Assembly (NCBI GenBank): GCA_964035575.1
Contig: OZ037842.1
Location: forward strand, 186,001-250,000
DNA length: 64,000 nucleotides
Reading direction: 5' to 3'
Origin: Rhynchopus sp. YZ270_cl-10
Lineage: Eukaryota > Euglenozoa > Diplonemea > Diplonemida > Diplonemidae
Shown: piece after piece, positions 1-10,167 of the stretch
Numbering within the stretch: the first letter of the stretch is position 1
Layout of the letters: each line of letters starts with the position of its first letter
Program-made: the position numbers and the translations under genes
The notes under the pieces: model-generated
Database searches by the model: none
Seen by the model: only the letters and a program-made list of their open reading frames with translations
What the model was told of the DNA's origin: nothing

Positions 1-92
1 CAGACAGAACATAGGAGAAAATATTTCAAAGGAAGAAGAAAAAAACAACACCAAAAAAACAATAGCAACAAAGGACCGAGAACTTACACAGA

Positions 93-390
93 TTATTGAA
101 AACCCAATTGTCTCAAATGCGTGGGGATAGGTAAGACGTCATCCCTGCCTTGTGTGAGTATCACTGTGGGGCACACATCAACAGCGACGCCATTGAAGGT
201 GTTCACGTGACGGCACACATTTCTCTCTCTCAGGCTTTGAGAAACTGGTATACAAAACCAGTAGCCCAGGTTGTCATTTTCCAGAAGGGTTAGAATTCGC
301 TCTGGATTCTGCAACATTATAAAAACGCAAAAAAAAAAAAAAAAAATGTCAAACATTTTGAAATACACCAGGCTGTTCCCGACACGCCAT
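93..390 (-). CDS. candidate small two-exon gene, unknown product
   Basis: A possible 83-residue protein from exon 390..355, a 46-nt intron 354..309 (GT...TTGCAG with a long T tract before the acceptor) and exon 308..93. It would begin MACREQPGVFQN and continue NPERILTLLENDN. The exon-2 frame is open from the acceptor to a TAA at 93. The intron size and T-rich 3' end resemble the 43-nt intron of the downstream oxidase genes. I recognise no domain. A single-exon reading starting at one of the in-frame ATGs inside the T tract is the alternative. Coding status rests only on frame continuity and position, so confidence is low. Confidence 0.3.
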
Positions 391-521
391 TTTTTATTTT
401 TTTTTGTTAACGGCCGGCTTCAGTGTTGTCCTTTGATATAATAATCATGGACCCTCTTATCCGAAACCTGGCCCACCCTCTCACACCTCTTCTCCCCCAG
501 CTTAGGTATTCTTGTATAATG

Positions 522-2621
522 CTAACCCAGAACTTCTACCGCACGGCGTACCATTTGCTCTTTGGACAGACGCAGCCCTGAGAGGACACCCCACTGAAGC
601 TGGACCTCCTCCCCATCTGCCAGGCTCTGTCCTAGGCTTTGTGCAGCGTAGCCGTCTGATGGGTCCAGCTCGAGGGCACGCTGGAATAGGTCCTTTGGGG
701 TGTGTGTGGTGCCGTGGAGGACGACGTTGGCTTGCTGTGTACGGAGGAGTGCGTGGCCGAGGTCCTGCCACACAACAGACACATTGGGATCAAGCGCAAT
801 CGATCTGAGCAATAGGTCCGCCTCACTCCACAGCGCACCACACAGACGGCATACCCCAGCACTCATGGTATAGCTCAGAAGGCTGTACGCTGCCGCATCG
901 TCCTCGTCGATCTCAATGGCGCGCACCAAGAGCTGCTCCACAGTGTAGATGCTGTCGAGCTTTACCCGCTGCTGTCCTGTTGTGTGCAGCTCCTCCGCAA
1001 GGTTCCGCCACGGAGCAGAGGTATGTGGTGTTATCTGCACTGCCTTCTCTAGAAGCGCCTGGCGTGTCCACACAACGCCACGAACCATGGCAGTCCCATT
1101 CGTGTCAAGACATTCTGCAAGACCGTTGTACGCAGCACTGCTTCCGTTCCGTTCGATGCAGGATGTAAAGTACTTTACAGACGGTTCCGCAATGCTGGAT
1201 TGGCCTCGCACGCCTTTTGGGGCATAGCCGTGGGAGTGTGCCTTCAGCAGAAGAGATTCCTTTGTAACAGGCTCGCCGTCTGTGAGGCCGATGATCTGTG
1301 TTGTGCCGAGCATTGTACTGAGGGAAGCGTATAAGGCCCCGAGGTTGCTGTCGTTGCGTTGTTGTGCTCGGTGGATTGAACGTTTCGTGCCTTGCATGGC
1401 GAGGTGGCGGAGCCCGCTTTTGGTGGCCTTTTTGTTGTTGAGGAGAATCTCATCGTCGATTGTGTTTGCCAAACGGTAGTACGCTAATGGCAAAGTTGCG
1501 TCGTTTTTTAATTCAATACAACGCATCAAGGCACGTTGTCGCTGCTCCACCGTTGTTGCTTCCGATGCAAGCATTAAGTACGCTTCGGCTCGCTCCGCCC
1601 TTTGCAGAGCAGCAGCTAGCAGGGCCACCCGCCCTAATCTCTCCCCACTCTCAAGACACACCGTCGCGTCTGTCTGCACCGCAGCAAGGTTTGCGTACAC
1701 CGCGCCCGACTGCGGGGACAGCAGCTGTGCGCGCTTGAGGAGGTCTGTTCTGGTCATATCTTTGTGGAGCGACACCACAGCATCGCCAGAGAGGAGGCAC
1801 GCTAGATTGTTGTACGCCAGACCACAAAGCGGGTTGTCGAGCAGGAAGCGTTGCAGGGAGGCGATCTGGAGGGCGGCGCTGCTTGCGGTGTGGTGTGTTG
1901 GGTGGAGCGAGGCTGCCGTGTCGCGCAGTGATTTGATCGCTTCTTGGTGTTGCCCGCTGCGCTCTAAGACAGACGCCGTGTCCGCACACAACCTCGCCTG
2001 TTCACATGCCGGCGCCTCCTTCAGTCTTGCATGCTCCACCGCCTCCATCATAAGCTCCACCGCACTATGCTCACTCCCATCATCCAACACCGCCGTTTCG
2101 TGCTCCTTCAACTGCAGCGCCAAACCGCTGCGTGCACGATACTCTTCGCTGTCTTCTGATAAGGCGCGTTTAAATAGGTATTCACTAGCAGTCATGGTGC
2201 CGTCCTCTAGCAGGGCATACCTCTCGCCAAGGAGCACCCCGAGGTGGGCGTACGCTGGACCGTTGTTAGGGTTCAACGCAATGCAGCGGACAAGAAGGGA
2301 GGCTTTGTCTTCGTTGTTGAGGAGCAGCGCAGAGGCGGTTGGGAGGGTTGCTTGCTTCAGGCAGTCGGAAGACCGAACCGAGTCTGCCTCCGTCACAACC
2401 CGTACAACCGACACATGGTCCCCATCCTGCAAGGCTACATTGCTCATTTCTGCGTCATCCGGGACAATCTCCTCCCCCGCAGTGCTGAACAACGCGATGC
2501 TCGCAGCGTCGTACACCCCAGTGCACACAGCGACCACCTTCTGTTTAAGAGACAGCACTGTTTCGTCCATGCCCACCTCCACTACATGGTGAACACATTC
2601 CCATGATGCGGTGATTTCCAT
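522..2621 (-). CDS. ubiquitin-like / TPR-repeat protein
   Basis: A 699-residue protein. Residues about 1-75 look like a ubiquitin-like fold: a beta-hairpin start MEITASWECVHHVVEVG, then a helix and a GDHVSVVRVV end. The rest is about ten degenerate TPR/Sel1-like repeats of the form 'P-x4-AY-x2-L-x3-L', for example PNNGPAYAHLGVLL, PLCGLAYNNLACLL, PHTSAPWRNLAEEL and DPSDGYAAQSLGQSL. Such solenoids usually scaffold protein-protein contacts; no enzyme motif is visible. The start at 2621 is preceded by a pyrimidine tract and AG (AG at 2630-2631), fitting a trans-splice site. The frame is uninterrupted. The TPR-like assignment is fairly safe, the ubiquitin-like head less so, and the cellular role is unknown. 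Confidence 0.75.
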   Translation of the reverse strand: MEITASWECVHHVVEVGMDETVLSLKQKVVAVCTGVYDAASIALFSTAGEEIVPDDAEMSNVALQDGDHVSVVRVVTEADSVRSSDCLKQATLPTASALLLNNEDKASLLVRCIALNPNNGPAYAHLGVLLGERYALLEDGTMTASEYLFKRALSEDSEEYRARSGLALQLKEHETAVLDDGSEHSAVELMMEAVEHARLKEAPACEQARLCADTASVLERSGQHQEAIKSLRDTAASLHPTHHTASSAALQIASLQRFLLDNPLCGLAYNNLACLLSGDAVVSLHKDMTRTDLLKRAQLLSPQSGAVYANLAAVQTDATVCLESGERLGRVALLAAALQRAERAEAYLMLASEATTVEQRQRALMRCIELKNDATLPLAYYRLANTIDDEILLNNKKATKSGLRHLAMQGTKRSIHRAQQRNDSNLGALYASLSTMLGTTQIIGLTDGEPVTKESLLLKAHSHGYAPKGVRGQSSIAEPSVKYFTSCIERNGSSAAYNGLAECLDTNGTAMVRGVVWTRQALLEKAVQITPHTSAPWRNLAEELHTTGQQRVKLDSIYTVEQLLVRAIEIDEDDAAAYSLLSYTMSAGVCRLCGALWSEADLLLRSIALDPNVSVVWQDLGHALLRTQQANVVLHGTTHTPKDLFQRALELDPSDGYAAQSLGQSLADGEEVQLQWGVLSGLRLSKEQMVRRAVEVLG

Positions 2622-3035
2622 AATGGAACCTAAGGTAACGTGAGGGAAATGGAGGAAAGAGCGAGAATAAATGTGGTGAAGGAGGAGGGTATCGTTTGAT
2701 AATCAGTTGGGATTCGTGTAGCTGTCCATGCAGTCTGCACGGTGTTGTGTTAGAACCAAAGGGCGGAAGCCCTGTCTACAAAAGGTGTTTCAAAAAAGAA
2801 AAAAGAAAAGAGAAAAAAAACGTAGAAATGTTGAAAGATGAATGAGCCTCACGGACACGTCTTTCAAATGTTCCAAAAGGGTAGCGTGTAAATTTAGTTT
2901 TATGTTATGTTCTGTTCTTGATAATTCGGAAGCGGGCAGTCACATAGATCAGTGCAGCAACATTTTTTTTGTCTCAACACCAACAAAAGAAATTCGAGTG
3001 TCAAACATCTTTTCCCCCTCCCCAAATCCCTATTT
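2622..3035. other. intergenic spacer with trans-splice signal
   Basis: The first ~45 bases on the minus strand above the TPR gene are pyrimidine-rich and end in AG at 2630-2631, a candidate spliced-leader acceptor. The remainder is AT-rich with A- and T-runs (for example 2806-2822) and serves as the 3' flank of the calpain-like gene. I see no gene in it. Confidence 0.5.
2630..2662 (-). promoter_or_regulatory. candidate trans-splice acceptor, TPR gene
   Basis: Pyrimidine-rich minus-strand tract ending TTACCTTAG, 8 bases above the ATG. Could equally be the 3' end of a 5'-UTR intron. Confidence 0.5.
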
Positions 3036-6000
3036 TTACTTCTTCTTCCCTTTTGCTGCCTTATCGTCACCTACGGCTGCTTTTGGGAAGTATCCTTTTC
3101 CTCGGAGGGTGTTGAAGACTTCTTCTTGCTTCTTCTTTTGGTGGGCAAGGAGGAGTACTTGCACCTCTTTCGCCTTCTGTAGACGTGCTGCCTTGGCGGC
3201 TGCAAACTCTGCCAGGCGCTGCTCTTCTTCCTGCCTTGCCTGCGCGAGACCTTCCTCCACTGACTTCCATTCTGCCTCAGGCGTCTGCGCACGCGACCCC
3301 GCATCACGCTGCATCTCCTTCGGCACAACAGTGTACACCTTCCCCCCCATCGCCACGGTCCTCCTCGCTGGTATGAAGACCACATCCCCCACCGCCACCT
3401 CCTCCACATGCTGCACTTCTGTCTCCAGCTCTGTGATGCACATATCCTCCACCGTCTCGCCCGCCTCCGTCACAACGGTGTACCGCCATTCAGCAGGAGA
3501 CAGTTCTTCGGGGACCGGATCGGGGGTGTTTTTCTTTGGGCTCCGTGGTGATACTGGTTGGCGTGGTGTTTCGCCGGCAGCGTGCTTCTTGATGGAGGTT
3601 ACCTTGCCGAAGGTTGTTGCGTGGAGGGTGTCGCTGAAGTATTTTAGTGTAGAAGAGTCGAGTTGCGGAAGGCGTGTCACGGTGCCTGGGGGGAGGCTGC
3701 GCAGGAGGGGGTCGTCCTCTGGAGAGAGTGCGAGAAGGGAGGCACCGTCTTTGGTGGTGATTTTCTTTGGGAGGAAGATGCCTTCGGCGCTGTCGACGTA
3801 GCTCTGGCGGAGCTTCTGTGCGCGCGCCCGGCGTGGGTCCTCGACGGCGGCAGCCTGCTTGGAGGCTTTGCCCTTGTCCTTTGCTCCTCCGGTGCCGCCT
3901 TCTTTTGCGCTCCAGCTGTTTTTGATCTCCTCGCGGCGTTCGCTGTGTGTTGTGTCGCTGTCGACGGAGACCTTTGCAGTGTTGCAGAGAAGCTGGAGGT
4001 TGTAGGAGATGCCCCACTCTGGGGGGATGGGGGCGTGGGTCGGGGAGGTGTCGGCAGTGTTCTGTTCGTTCTGTGCCTCCTGCGCTTCGTTGAGAAGCTC
4101 GTCGCTCACCTCTTCGTTGTTGTCCTGCTTTTCTTTGATCGACGCAAGCACCGCGTCACGCACCTCCCTCGCCTTCACAATGTTCTCCTGCCTCCTCCGC
4201 CTGAACTCCTCCTGCACACGAGCATGCGCTACCGACTTCACAGCCTGCACACAGTCCTCCCCTATATGGCACTCTATAACATACTTTGCCGTCGCCCCCT
4301 TATCCGGAACCGGAAGCATCAAATTATGACACAACAACGGCATTGCGGTGAACTCCTCTGACCGCTCTCCATTCCCCTGCGCACCACTCGACTCAGACGA
4401 AAACGCTGGCCCAGCGAGGGTTGTGTACTTCGAGGACCAGCCCTCCGCACGCCAGACGAGATCCTCTCCCTTCAGAACATTAAGCGTAAAGGAAACAGGC
4501 CGTTCGCAGGCAAGGTCCAACAGCAGGGACATATGGAGCAGCTCTGCGGGGGTCACGATGAAACGGAACAAAGAGCGGCCCGCACCTAGCTCGTAGGAGC
4601 CCTCCTTTGTGATGAGGTCTTTGAAGCCTACGGACACACCTTTGTCGAGGACACCGTTGGAGATGGCGCTGAGTTTGTAACCTGCCAGTGGGTAGGATTC
4701 ATAAGGCCGTGCGCAGACCAGCACCATGTAGCCGTGTTTGTTAGGTGTGAGGGTTGTGGGCAGGGTGCCCAGGTGGTCGTTGCAGATCTTGCCTGTGTCC
4801 ATGTTCACCAAATAGACAGACACCCATGAAGCCAAGTCCAACCGTTTCGACTGATGAATCGCAATAATCTCCTTCAATTCCTGTTCATCAAGGACCGGAG
4901 TCACAGAGGCAGCTGGTGCGTCCTTTGCCCCCTTCTTTGCACCCTTCTTGTCAGGTTCTGGTGTTGCCTGGCTTTGCGATGCGCCTGGGGGTACAACTGT
5001 CAGGTCAAAGATGGACTGACACTCCGCCTTCACGTGCATAATCTTTTTGAACCAAATCTTCGCGCGTTTTTCAACGTGCTCCTCCACCTCCCCATAGTCG
5101 CAGAAGGTGGTGAGGTTTAGGTGCGTGGAGAGAAGCTCTTCTTGCGAGTCTAGGAAGGTCAGCTCTTTGGACGATGTGACACACAGCTGCGACGACTTTG
5201 GGAAGTTCTCACACGTCAATCTGTATGCTGCACCTTCGGTCTGTGGAAGTGACAAATTGAATGTATCAATCGAGCTCGCCCCCATCGCATGCCGCATGAT
5301 GTACTGAAACGGCGTAGAACGGTTCCACGAAAACGACTCCAAAGAGCACGTAAACTCCGCACCCTTAGGCAAAGGTGGTGGTGGTGGCGGGGCCGCGTCT
5401 CCTGGAGGCTGTGGAGGCCCCTCCAGGGTAGAGTAGGTACCAAAGATCTGTGTGTTTTGATCGTTTTTGACAAAAATCCATTTAACGATAGTGCAAAACG
5501 GGTTTTCTCCAGAGTCCTCCGCTTTGGCTGCAGCAGCAGCAACTTCGGCTTCGGTAGGGGCGTATTTGATGATTTTGGAGGAAAACGCTTTTGTAGACGC
5601 AGAAGAACGGAGCAGCACCGTTTTCGGGAACATCTCAGCAAAGCTGACCCACGGCATCCAGGCATCACGCCAGCAGTTGTCGAACTGCTGGGTCGCGGGG
5701 CGTGGCTGCTCCCTGCTTGCGTCCAGCTTCTTCTCGAACTCCTCCGTCCATAGGGCAGTGTCTGAGTAGCTTCCTTCTCCCTTCCACTGAATAAACGGGG
5801 ACATCACGTTCACCATTGTTGTCGGCGGGGTGTTCAGCGACTTAATTGCCTTCACCAAATACACCTGATTAGGGAACAAACCTGTTTCTTCGAACATTCC
5901 CTTTAATGCCGCCTGTTCGTCCCACTCCTCATTGTCCCCTTCTGGAGCTGGTGTCGAAGGCAACGCAAATAGAACGATCTTCTCGCTTTCGGCAGGGTTT

Positions 6001-7052
6001 TGAAATGCTGCAGTCAAATGACTTAAGATGGTTGCAGTGTGCTTCTTTGTGTTGAAGACCTGCGGGATGTACCCTGGGTGAAGTGCATGCATAATCCACT
6101 CCGGATCTGTGAAAAACCTATCCTGCGCATTCGGTCCTAACACACGGAGCAACCCTTTTGCGAGGAGGGCCGGCCAGATCTCTTTTGACTCTGTCACCGT
6201 AAAAAGCGAATGACCAAAAATATCAGTAGGCAGACGGTCGTCCACGACCACCCTACGCCATGCACCCTTCACAAAAAGCTTTACCACGTATTTTCCAAAA
6301 GGGTTGTACACCGGCACCTTGGGCTGTCCATTTGCACCTCCCGTCTGCGGGTAGATCAATTCCCATAGATACTGCTCCTTGGGAATGAGTTGTTGCATGC
6401 CGTGCACTGCCGCAAGGCATGAGTTGAAGGCTTGCATATGACACGGTGTAGGGAGGTTCTTTTTGTTCTCCCTGGCTTCTCCCCTTCTGGTCGAACCTCC
6501 ACGTCTTTTCAGAGAGTCTGCACCAGGAATTGGATGCGCGCCTTTCAGCTTACGCACCATTCTGTACTCAGCTATTGCATCCTCTCGAGAACGAGGTATC
6601 ATCGGCACACCCTGCACCGAACCTGGAGACGAAGCCAACGGAGTGCCGTCGTCCGCAGAGGAGGATGAGGTGTGGGTTACTGCGGCGTCGTCGTCGCGGG
6701 TGGGGGGTACCGTTTCGAGGTCACCGTCGTAAGGGCAGACGGTTTGAGTCATTTTGACGACAACAGGTTTGAAGGGGGAGAAGATCGCAGAGGGCCGCTT
6801 CCAGCCTTTGTTGTGTCGAGCTAAAGTGCTGATCGCAAAGGGTTCTGGGTCCTGCGCAGGGTCTACGAAGGCGTGCTCTGCCTCAGGGGGTGGTTGCTGC
6901 AGGAAGTCGCCGTGGCCGTTGCTCCAGTCTTCCTGTGCGATGTCGGGCGCCTCACACCACAAAGGCAACTCAGACTCCGCGAACAGCCCATTTGCTTCAG
7001 GAGGGCGACTTCCAGTAGGGGCGGTCTTCGGAGGAGGCTTTTTGGGTCCCAT
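3036..7052 (-). CDS. calpain-like (androglobin-type) large protein
   Basis: A 1338-residue protein with a proline-rich N-terminus (MGPKKPPPK). Residues ~249-306 are a clear calpain cysteine-protease core segment: YNPFGKYVVKLFVKGAWRRV, then VVDDRLPTDIFGHSLFT and the IWPALLAKGLLRVLG helix. The following region (NQVYLVKAI ... QWKGEGSYSDTALW ... WMPWVSFAEMFP) parallels calpain subdomain IIb and the start of domain III, but I do not see the GDCW cysteine, GHAYSV histidine or RNPWG asparagine. It is therefore probably a non-catalytic calpain fold. Long size, early calpain module and Glu/Lys-rich helical C-terminus resemble androglobin, a cilium-linked protein. A globin module was not confirmed. The start is supported by a strong pyrimidine-AG (AG at 7082-7083). 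Confidence 0.65.
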   Translation of the reverse strand: MGPKKPPPKTAPTGSRPPEANGLFAESELPLWCEAPDIAQEDWSNGHGDFLQQPPPEAEHAFVDPAQDPEPFAISTLARHNKGWKRPSAIFSPFKPVVVKMTQTVCPYDGDLETVPPTRDDDAAVTHTSSSSADDGTPLASSPGSVQGVPMIPRSREDAIAEYRMVRKLKGAHPIPGADSLKRRGGSTRRGEARENKKNLPTPCHMQAFNSCLAAVHGMQQLIPKEQYLWELIYPQTGGANGQPKVPVYNPFGKYVVKLFVKGAWRRVVVDDRLPTDIFGHSLFTVTESKEIWPALLAKGLLRVLGPNAQDRFFTDPEWIMHALHPGYIPQVFNTKKHTATILSHLTAAFQNPAESEKIVLFALPSTPAPEGDNEEWDEQAALKGMFEETGLFPNQVYLVKAIKSLNTPPTTMVNVMSPFIQWKGEGSYSDTALWTEEFEKKLDASREQPRPATQQFDNCWRDAWMPWVSFAEMFPKTVLLRSSASTKAFSSKIIKYAPTEAEVAAAAAKAEDSGENPFCTIVKWIFVKNDQNTQIFGTYSTLEGPPQPPGDAAPPPPPPLPKGAEFTCSLESFSWNRSTPFQYIMRHAMGASSIDTFNLSLPQTEGAAYRLTCENFPKSSQLCVTSSKELTFLDSQEELLSTHLNLTTFCDYGEVEEHVEKRAKIWFKKIMHVKAECQSIFDLTVVPPGASQSQATPEPDKKGAKKGAKDAPAASVTPVLDEQELKEIIAIHQSKRLDLASWVSVYLVNMDTGKICNDHLGTLPTTLTPNKHGYMVLVCARPYESYPLAGYKLSAISNGVLDKGVSVGFKDLITKEGSYELGAGRSLFRFIVTPAELLHMSLLLDLACERPVSFTLNVLKGEDLVWRAEGWSSKYTTLAGPAFSSESSGAQGNGERSEEFTAMPLLCHNLMLPVPDKGATAKYVIECHIGEDCVQAVKSVAHARVQEEFRRRRQENIVKAREVRDAVLASIKEKQDNNEEVSDELLNEAQEAQNEQNTADTSPTHAPIPPEWGISYNLQLLCNTAKVSVDSDTTHSERREEIKNSWSAKEGGTGGAKDKGKASKQAAAVEDPRRARAQKLRQSYVDSAEGIFLPKKITTKDGASLLALSPEDDPLLRSLPPGTVTRLPQLDSSTLKYFSDTLHATTFGKVTSIKKHAAGETPRQPVSPRSPKKNTPDPVPEELSPAEWRYTVVTEAGETVEDMCITELETEVQHVEEVAVGDVVFIPARRTVAMGGKVYTVVPKEMQRDAGSRAQTPEAEWKSVEEGLAQARQEEEQRLAEFAAAKAARLQKAKEVQVLLLAHQKKKQEEVFNTLRGKGYFPKAAVGDDKAAKGKKK

Positions 7053-7415
7053 ATTCTGGGATTTTGGGTTTTGTTGGTTTTCTGAAATGGAAATGGAAAG
7101 GGGGAGGGGGGGGAGGGGAAGGGGGTGAATAAAATGGGATGGAAGGAGAGGAGTATTTTTATCTCGGAGTAGTCGTTAGACTTAGGGTTAAAAAAATGCA
7201 AAGGTTAAAATCTAAATTTGGGGAATTTCCCACTAAAAAAAAAACAGTTGGAAAAGCGTTTTTTTTTTCTTTTTTTTTTCCCCCTTCTTCGCGATATTTC
7301 CCCCTGCCGCTGAATCGACAAAAAACCACTCCCGATACAACGCTCTAAACAGACTTAACCTTGTGTAAACTACCTCCTCCTCCTCCTCCTCCTCCTCCTC
7401 CTCCCCCATCCCCCT
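7053..7415. other. intergenic spacer, polypyrimidine acceptor and CTC microsatellite
   Basis: Directly upstream of the calpain-like start, minus-strand bases 7125-7084 are almost pure pyrimidine and end in AG at 7083-7082. The plus strand shows a (CTC)n microsatellite at about 7374-7403, just beyond the stop of the coiled-coil gene. T- and A-runs fill the rest. No gene is visible. Confidence 0.6.
7082..7125 (-). promoter_or_regulatory. candidate trans-splice acceptor, calpain-like gene
   Basis: About 40 nearly pure pyrimidines ending CCATTTCCATTTCAG, 29 bases above the ATG; the clearest such site in the window together with 10652-10683. Confidence 0.65.
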
Positions 7416-9407
7416 TTACATCGTAAGCCTAGGCTGAGACGACGGGCTCACGGGGTATTTTCCTATCATATCGACGCTTGCTGTTATTGTTGCATTTGTT
7501 ACCCCTCCGTCGCTGGTGGTGAGGCGTGAGGCACGCCCCATGCGGAGGCCTTGGGGTATGTGGTGCAGCGGCATTTGCACTGAGATGTGGTCCTCTGAGA
7601 AGTCGAACACAGAGGAGATGGTGGAGGAGGCGCTGAGGGGACGTTGCAGGCTGCGTGGCACTGTAGGGTAGCAGAGGGTACCTCCACTGTTCGGACGTGA
7701 TACGGGGCGGAGCATCCCTGCTGTGGGCACGGTGACTGTTGTCGAAGCATTCTGGTCTGCAGGCACGCTCGCATTCACATTGGGCTCGCTTGGTTGCCAT
7801 TCCGACATCGGAGAAGGCACCGGTATCGCCGCCATATCGCATGCAGCTGAGACAACCTCTCTCCCCGCAGCTGGTAAAGGAGTTGAAGAACGTTTCAAAC
7901 CACTCAGTTTCTTGTCGTTTTCGGTAGCCTCCCCTCGACGCATCTTTTCCACTGCATCTGCAAGACTTTCCACAAAGTCATGCAAGCTAGTCCATTCTCC
8001 TTTGTCGACTTTCCCCTCCTTTAGCAGGGTTTGCCCTTTGTTTAAAGAGTCAACAGATTTTTTTAGGCGATCGATATCAGGGTGGTTGGTGGTGGTGGTG
8101 GTGGTGGTGTTGTTGGTCGGTTGATCTCCGAGGAGTTGGTGTACGTGGCGGATTTCGGAGTCGATGTGTTCTGTTTGGGTGGTAAGTTTTTCTTCGTTAG
8201 AATTGACGCGAGATTTTAGGGCATCGAGCTGCTCTTTGCCGGGGAGGCGGAGGAGTTCGGAGCTGTCGCATTTTGTGTTTTGGAGGTGCGCGATGTTTGC
8301 GTTGAAGGTAGTGTTGCTTACCTTATCTTCTAGGACGTCGTTCAGTAGGTTTGCGTCGCGTCGTAGCTCTGCGACCCTCTGCACCGTCCCACTCACCTCA
8401 CTCTCAATCAACGAAAACCGCGCCAGATCCACCTTCCTCGCCAGCTTATCCGCCGTCGCCGTCACCCTCTCATCGACCGCAGCTATCTTGCTGTCACCAC
8501 GCTTCTCACTATCATCCATCATTCGCTCCACAGTACATACCGCCTTTTCCCCTCGCGAATCCATTTCCCTTATCATATGCAAAAAGACCGGCAATCCACA
8601 TAAATATTGTAAAGGTGGAGGCAAAGCTCCGGCAGAGGATGCCTTCCTTTGCGCATCGGTTGGAACGACAGAGAGGCTTTCCTTGACACGGTCCTGCTTT
8701 AGAGAGAATATGCGGTATAGCAGTGACGCCTTTTCGTCGGTCTGCTCTGCAGCGTCAATAATCTTTTTGATAGCATCCTTCGAATCTTTCGTCGCAGCGT
8801 GTACGGAAGCGAGGCGTGCAGAAACCTCCGGTGCATTAGCTTCGAGCACCTCAATTCTGTCGTTTAATCCATTTAATGTGGTTTGCGTGTTGGCAGCTTT
8901 TTCATTGATTTGCACATTGATGTCGTGGGTACTGTGCTCCGCAGATTGAATCCTTTTGTGGTGTTCTTCGTGCGAAGTTTCCAGCTCCTCAATGCGCCCT
9001 GCAGCGTGAAGAACCCCTTCGTGCAAATGGTCGAGCCTCTCCTGCCAATCTGCTGCCTGTTGGGGTCTTGCCACTGCAGCAATTTCTTGCATACGCTCTT
9101 CCATCTGTTTGTGCTGTCTTTGCAACCCATCGTCTCTCTTTTCGATGTGTTCTTGAATCCCGCAGACGTCCTTCGCAAGACGTAGCACCGTGGTCTCTAG
9201 ATGCACCAGAATACTGCTTAAACGCCGAGAACAAATACTCACCTCAAACAGCGACTCATCTTGCACAATAGCTGAGGTGAACGTAGCAGAAGTGGCAGTC
9301 TTGTATGGCTCTGCCGTCGGCACCTTATCTAACGAATCTGACGGTGCGGTGACAGGGTCAACAGAGCTGTTAATACCCGGTATTTCTTCGGTCTCCTCAG
9401 GATCCAT
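7416..9407 (-). CDS. coiled-coil protein, function unknown
   Basis: A 663-residue protein. After an acidic, Ser/Thr-rich head (residues ~1-50), residues ~60-480 are dominated by heptad-like Leu/Ile/Val spacing with many Glu, Lys, Gln and Asp (for example QKQMEERMQEI-type helices and RIEELETSHEEHHKRIQ), indicating long coiled coils. A His/Thr-rich low-complexity break (NNTTTTTTTNHPD) occurs near residue 430. The C-terminal ~170 residues are Pro/Ser-rich and probably disordered. I recognise no named domain; such proteins in flagellates are often cytoskeletal or flagellar, which is inference here. Pyrimidine-AG upstream (AG at 9425-9426) supports the start. Confidence 0.7.
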   Translation of the reverse strand: MDPEETEEIPGINSSVDPVTAPSDSLDKVPTAEPYKTATSATFTSAIVQDESLFEVSICSRRLSSILVHLETTVLRLAKDVCGIQEHIEKRDDGLQRQHKQMEERMQEIAAVARPQQAADWQERLDHLHEGVLHAAGRIEELETSHEEHHKRIQSAEHSTHDINVQINEKAANTQTTLNGLNDRIEVLEANAPEVSARLASVHAATKDSKDAIKKIIDAAEQTDEKASLLYRIFSLKQDRVKESLSVVPTDAQRKASSAGALPPPLQYLCGLPVFLHMIREMDSRGEKAVCTVERMMDDSEKRGDSKIAAVDERVTATADKLARKVDLARFSLIESEVSGTVQRVAELRRDANLLNDVLEDKVSNTTFNANIAHLQNTKCDSSELLRLPGKEQLDALKSRVNSNEEKLTTQTEHIDSEIRHVHQLLGDQPTNNTTTTTTTNHPDIDRLKKSVDSLNKGQTLLKEGKVDKGEWTSLHDFVESLADAVEKMRRGEATENDKKLSGLKRSSTPLPAAGREVVSAACDMAAIPVPSPMSEWQPSEPNVNASVPADQNASTTVTVPTAGMLRPVSRPNSGGTLCYPTVPRSLQRPLSASSTISSVFDFSEDHISVQMPLHHIPQGLRMGRASRLTTSDGGVTNATITASVDMIGKYPVSPSSQPRLTM

Positions 9408-10167
9408 TTTTTTTTAGAGACAAACTGTGACTACCGTTGTGAGGGGAGTAGAGGAGGAATGTATCCGGGTAGGGGATAGAATAAAAGAGGAGATCTTAAA
9501 ATGGGTGTGTAAAATAGGACAGAAACGTAACACTCATTTTCACGAAAAAAACCCATGAGAGGTTTCAGCGGGTCACCAGAACCGTCAAGTGTGTTGAAAA
9601 TGCTTTGTTTATATTTCCTCCTTGAGGCGACAGTTGAAACGTGGTAAAACGCATCTCAGTCGAGCTTATGCAAGGGGGGGGGGAAAGGGAGAAAGAGTTG
9701 GGTGATGTGGTAAAGCCTCATCACCGTGAAAACAAACGAATAGATAGAGGTTGAACAGATCGTGTCAACGACCTTCCAACACCCTCCCAAAAAACAATAT
9801 TCTTTTCTTTCAAAAGAAATTTTTGAGGGAACCATTTCAGTGGATTATACTAGCCCTCCATCTCGATTTTCGTAACACACCGTTTATTACTCCCCCCACT
9901 TCCATTGATCTGTTATATAAGAGTCAGGTACTTACCCCAGGTTAGGATTAAAAGGTTAAAAATTCACACTCATTTTCTGTATACGTCATAGTGCAGGAAA
10001 TGCATCATTCTACCGCCCCGATGTGATGGTGTCGTTGGCGGGAAGTGTTCTTTGGGTTGCCTCCAGGCCTCCATTCCACCTCCACCGCCATCTCAGGCAC
10101 AACAATGCCAAATAACCACAACCCCACCACGCTGCACTAACCGAATCGCTTAATGTTCTTCCTGCTA
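9408..10167. other. intergenic spacer, no gene seen
   Basis: AT-rich 760-base spacer with G- and A-runs. Minus-strand bases 9460-9426 form the pyrimidine tract of the coiled-coil gene. Only reading frames under about 65 codons are present and none shows recognisable coding character. Confidence 0.5.
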
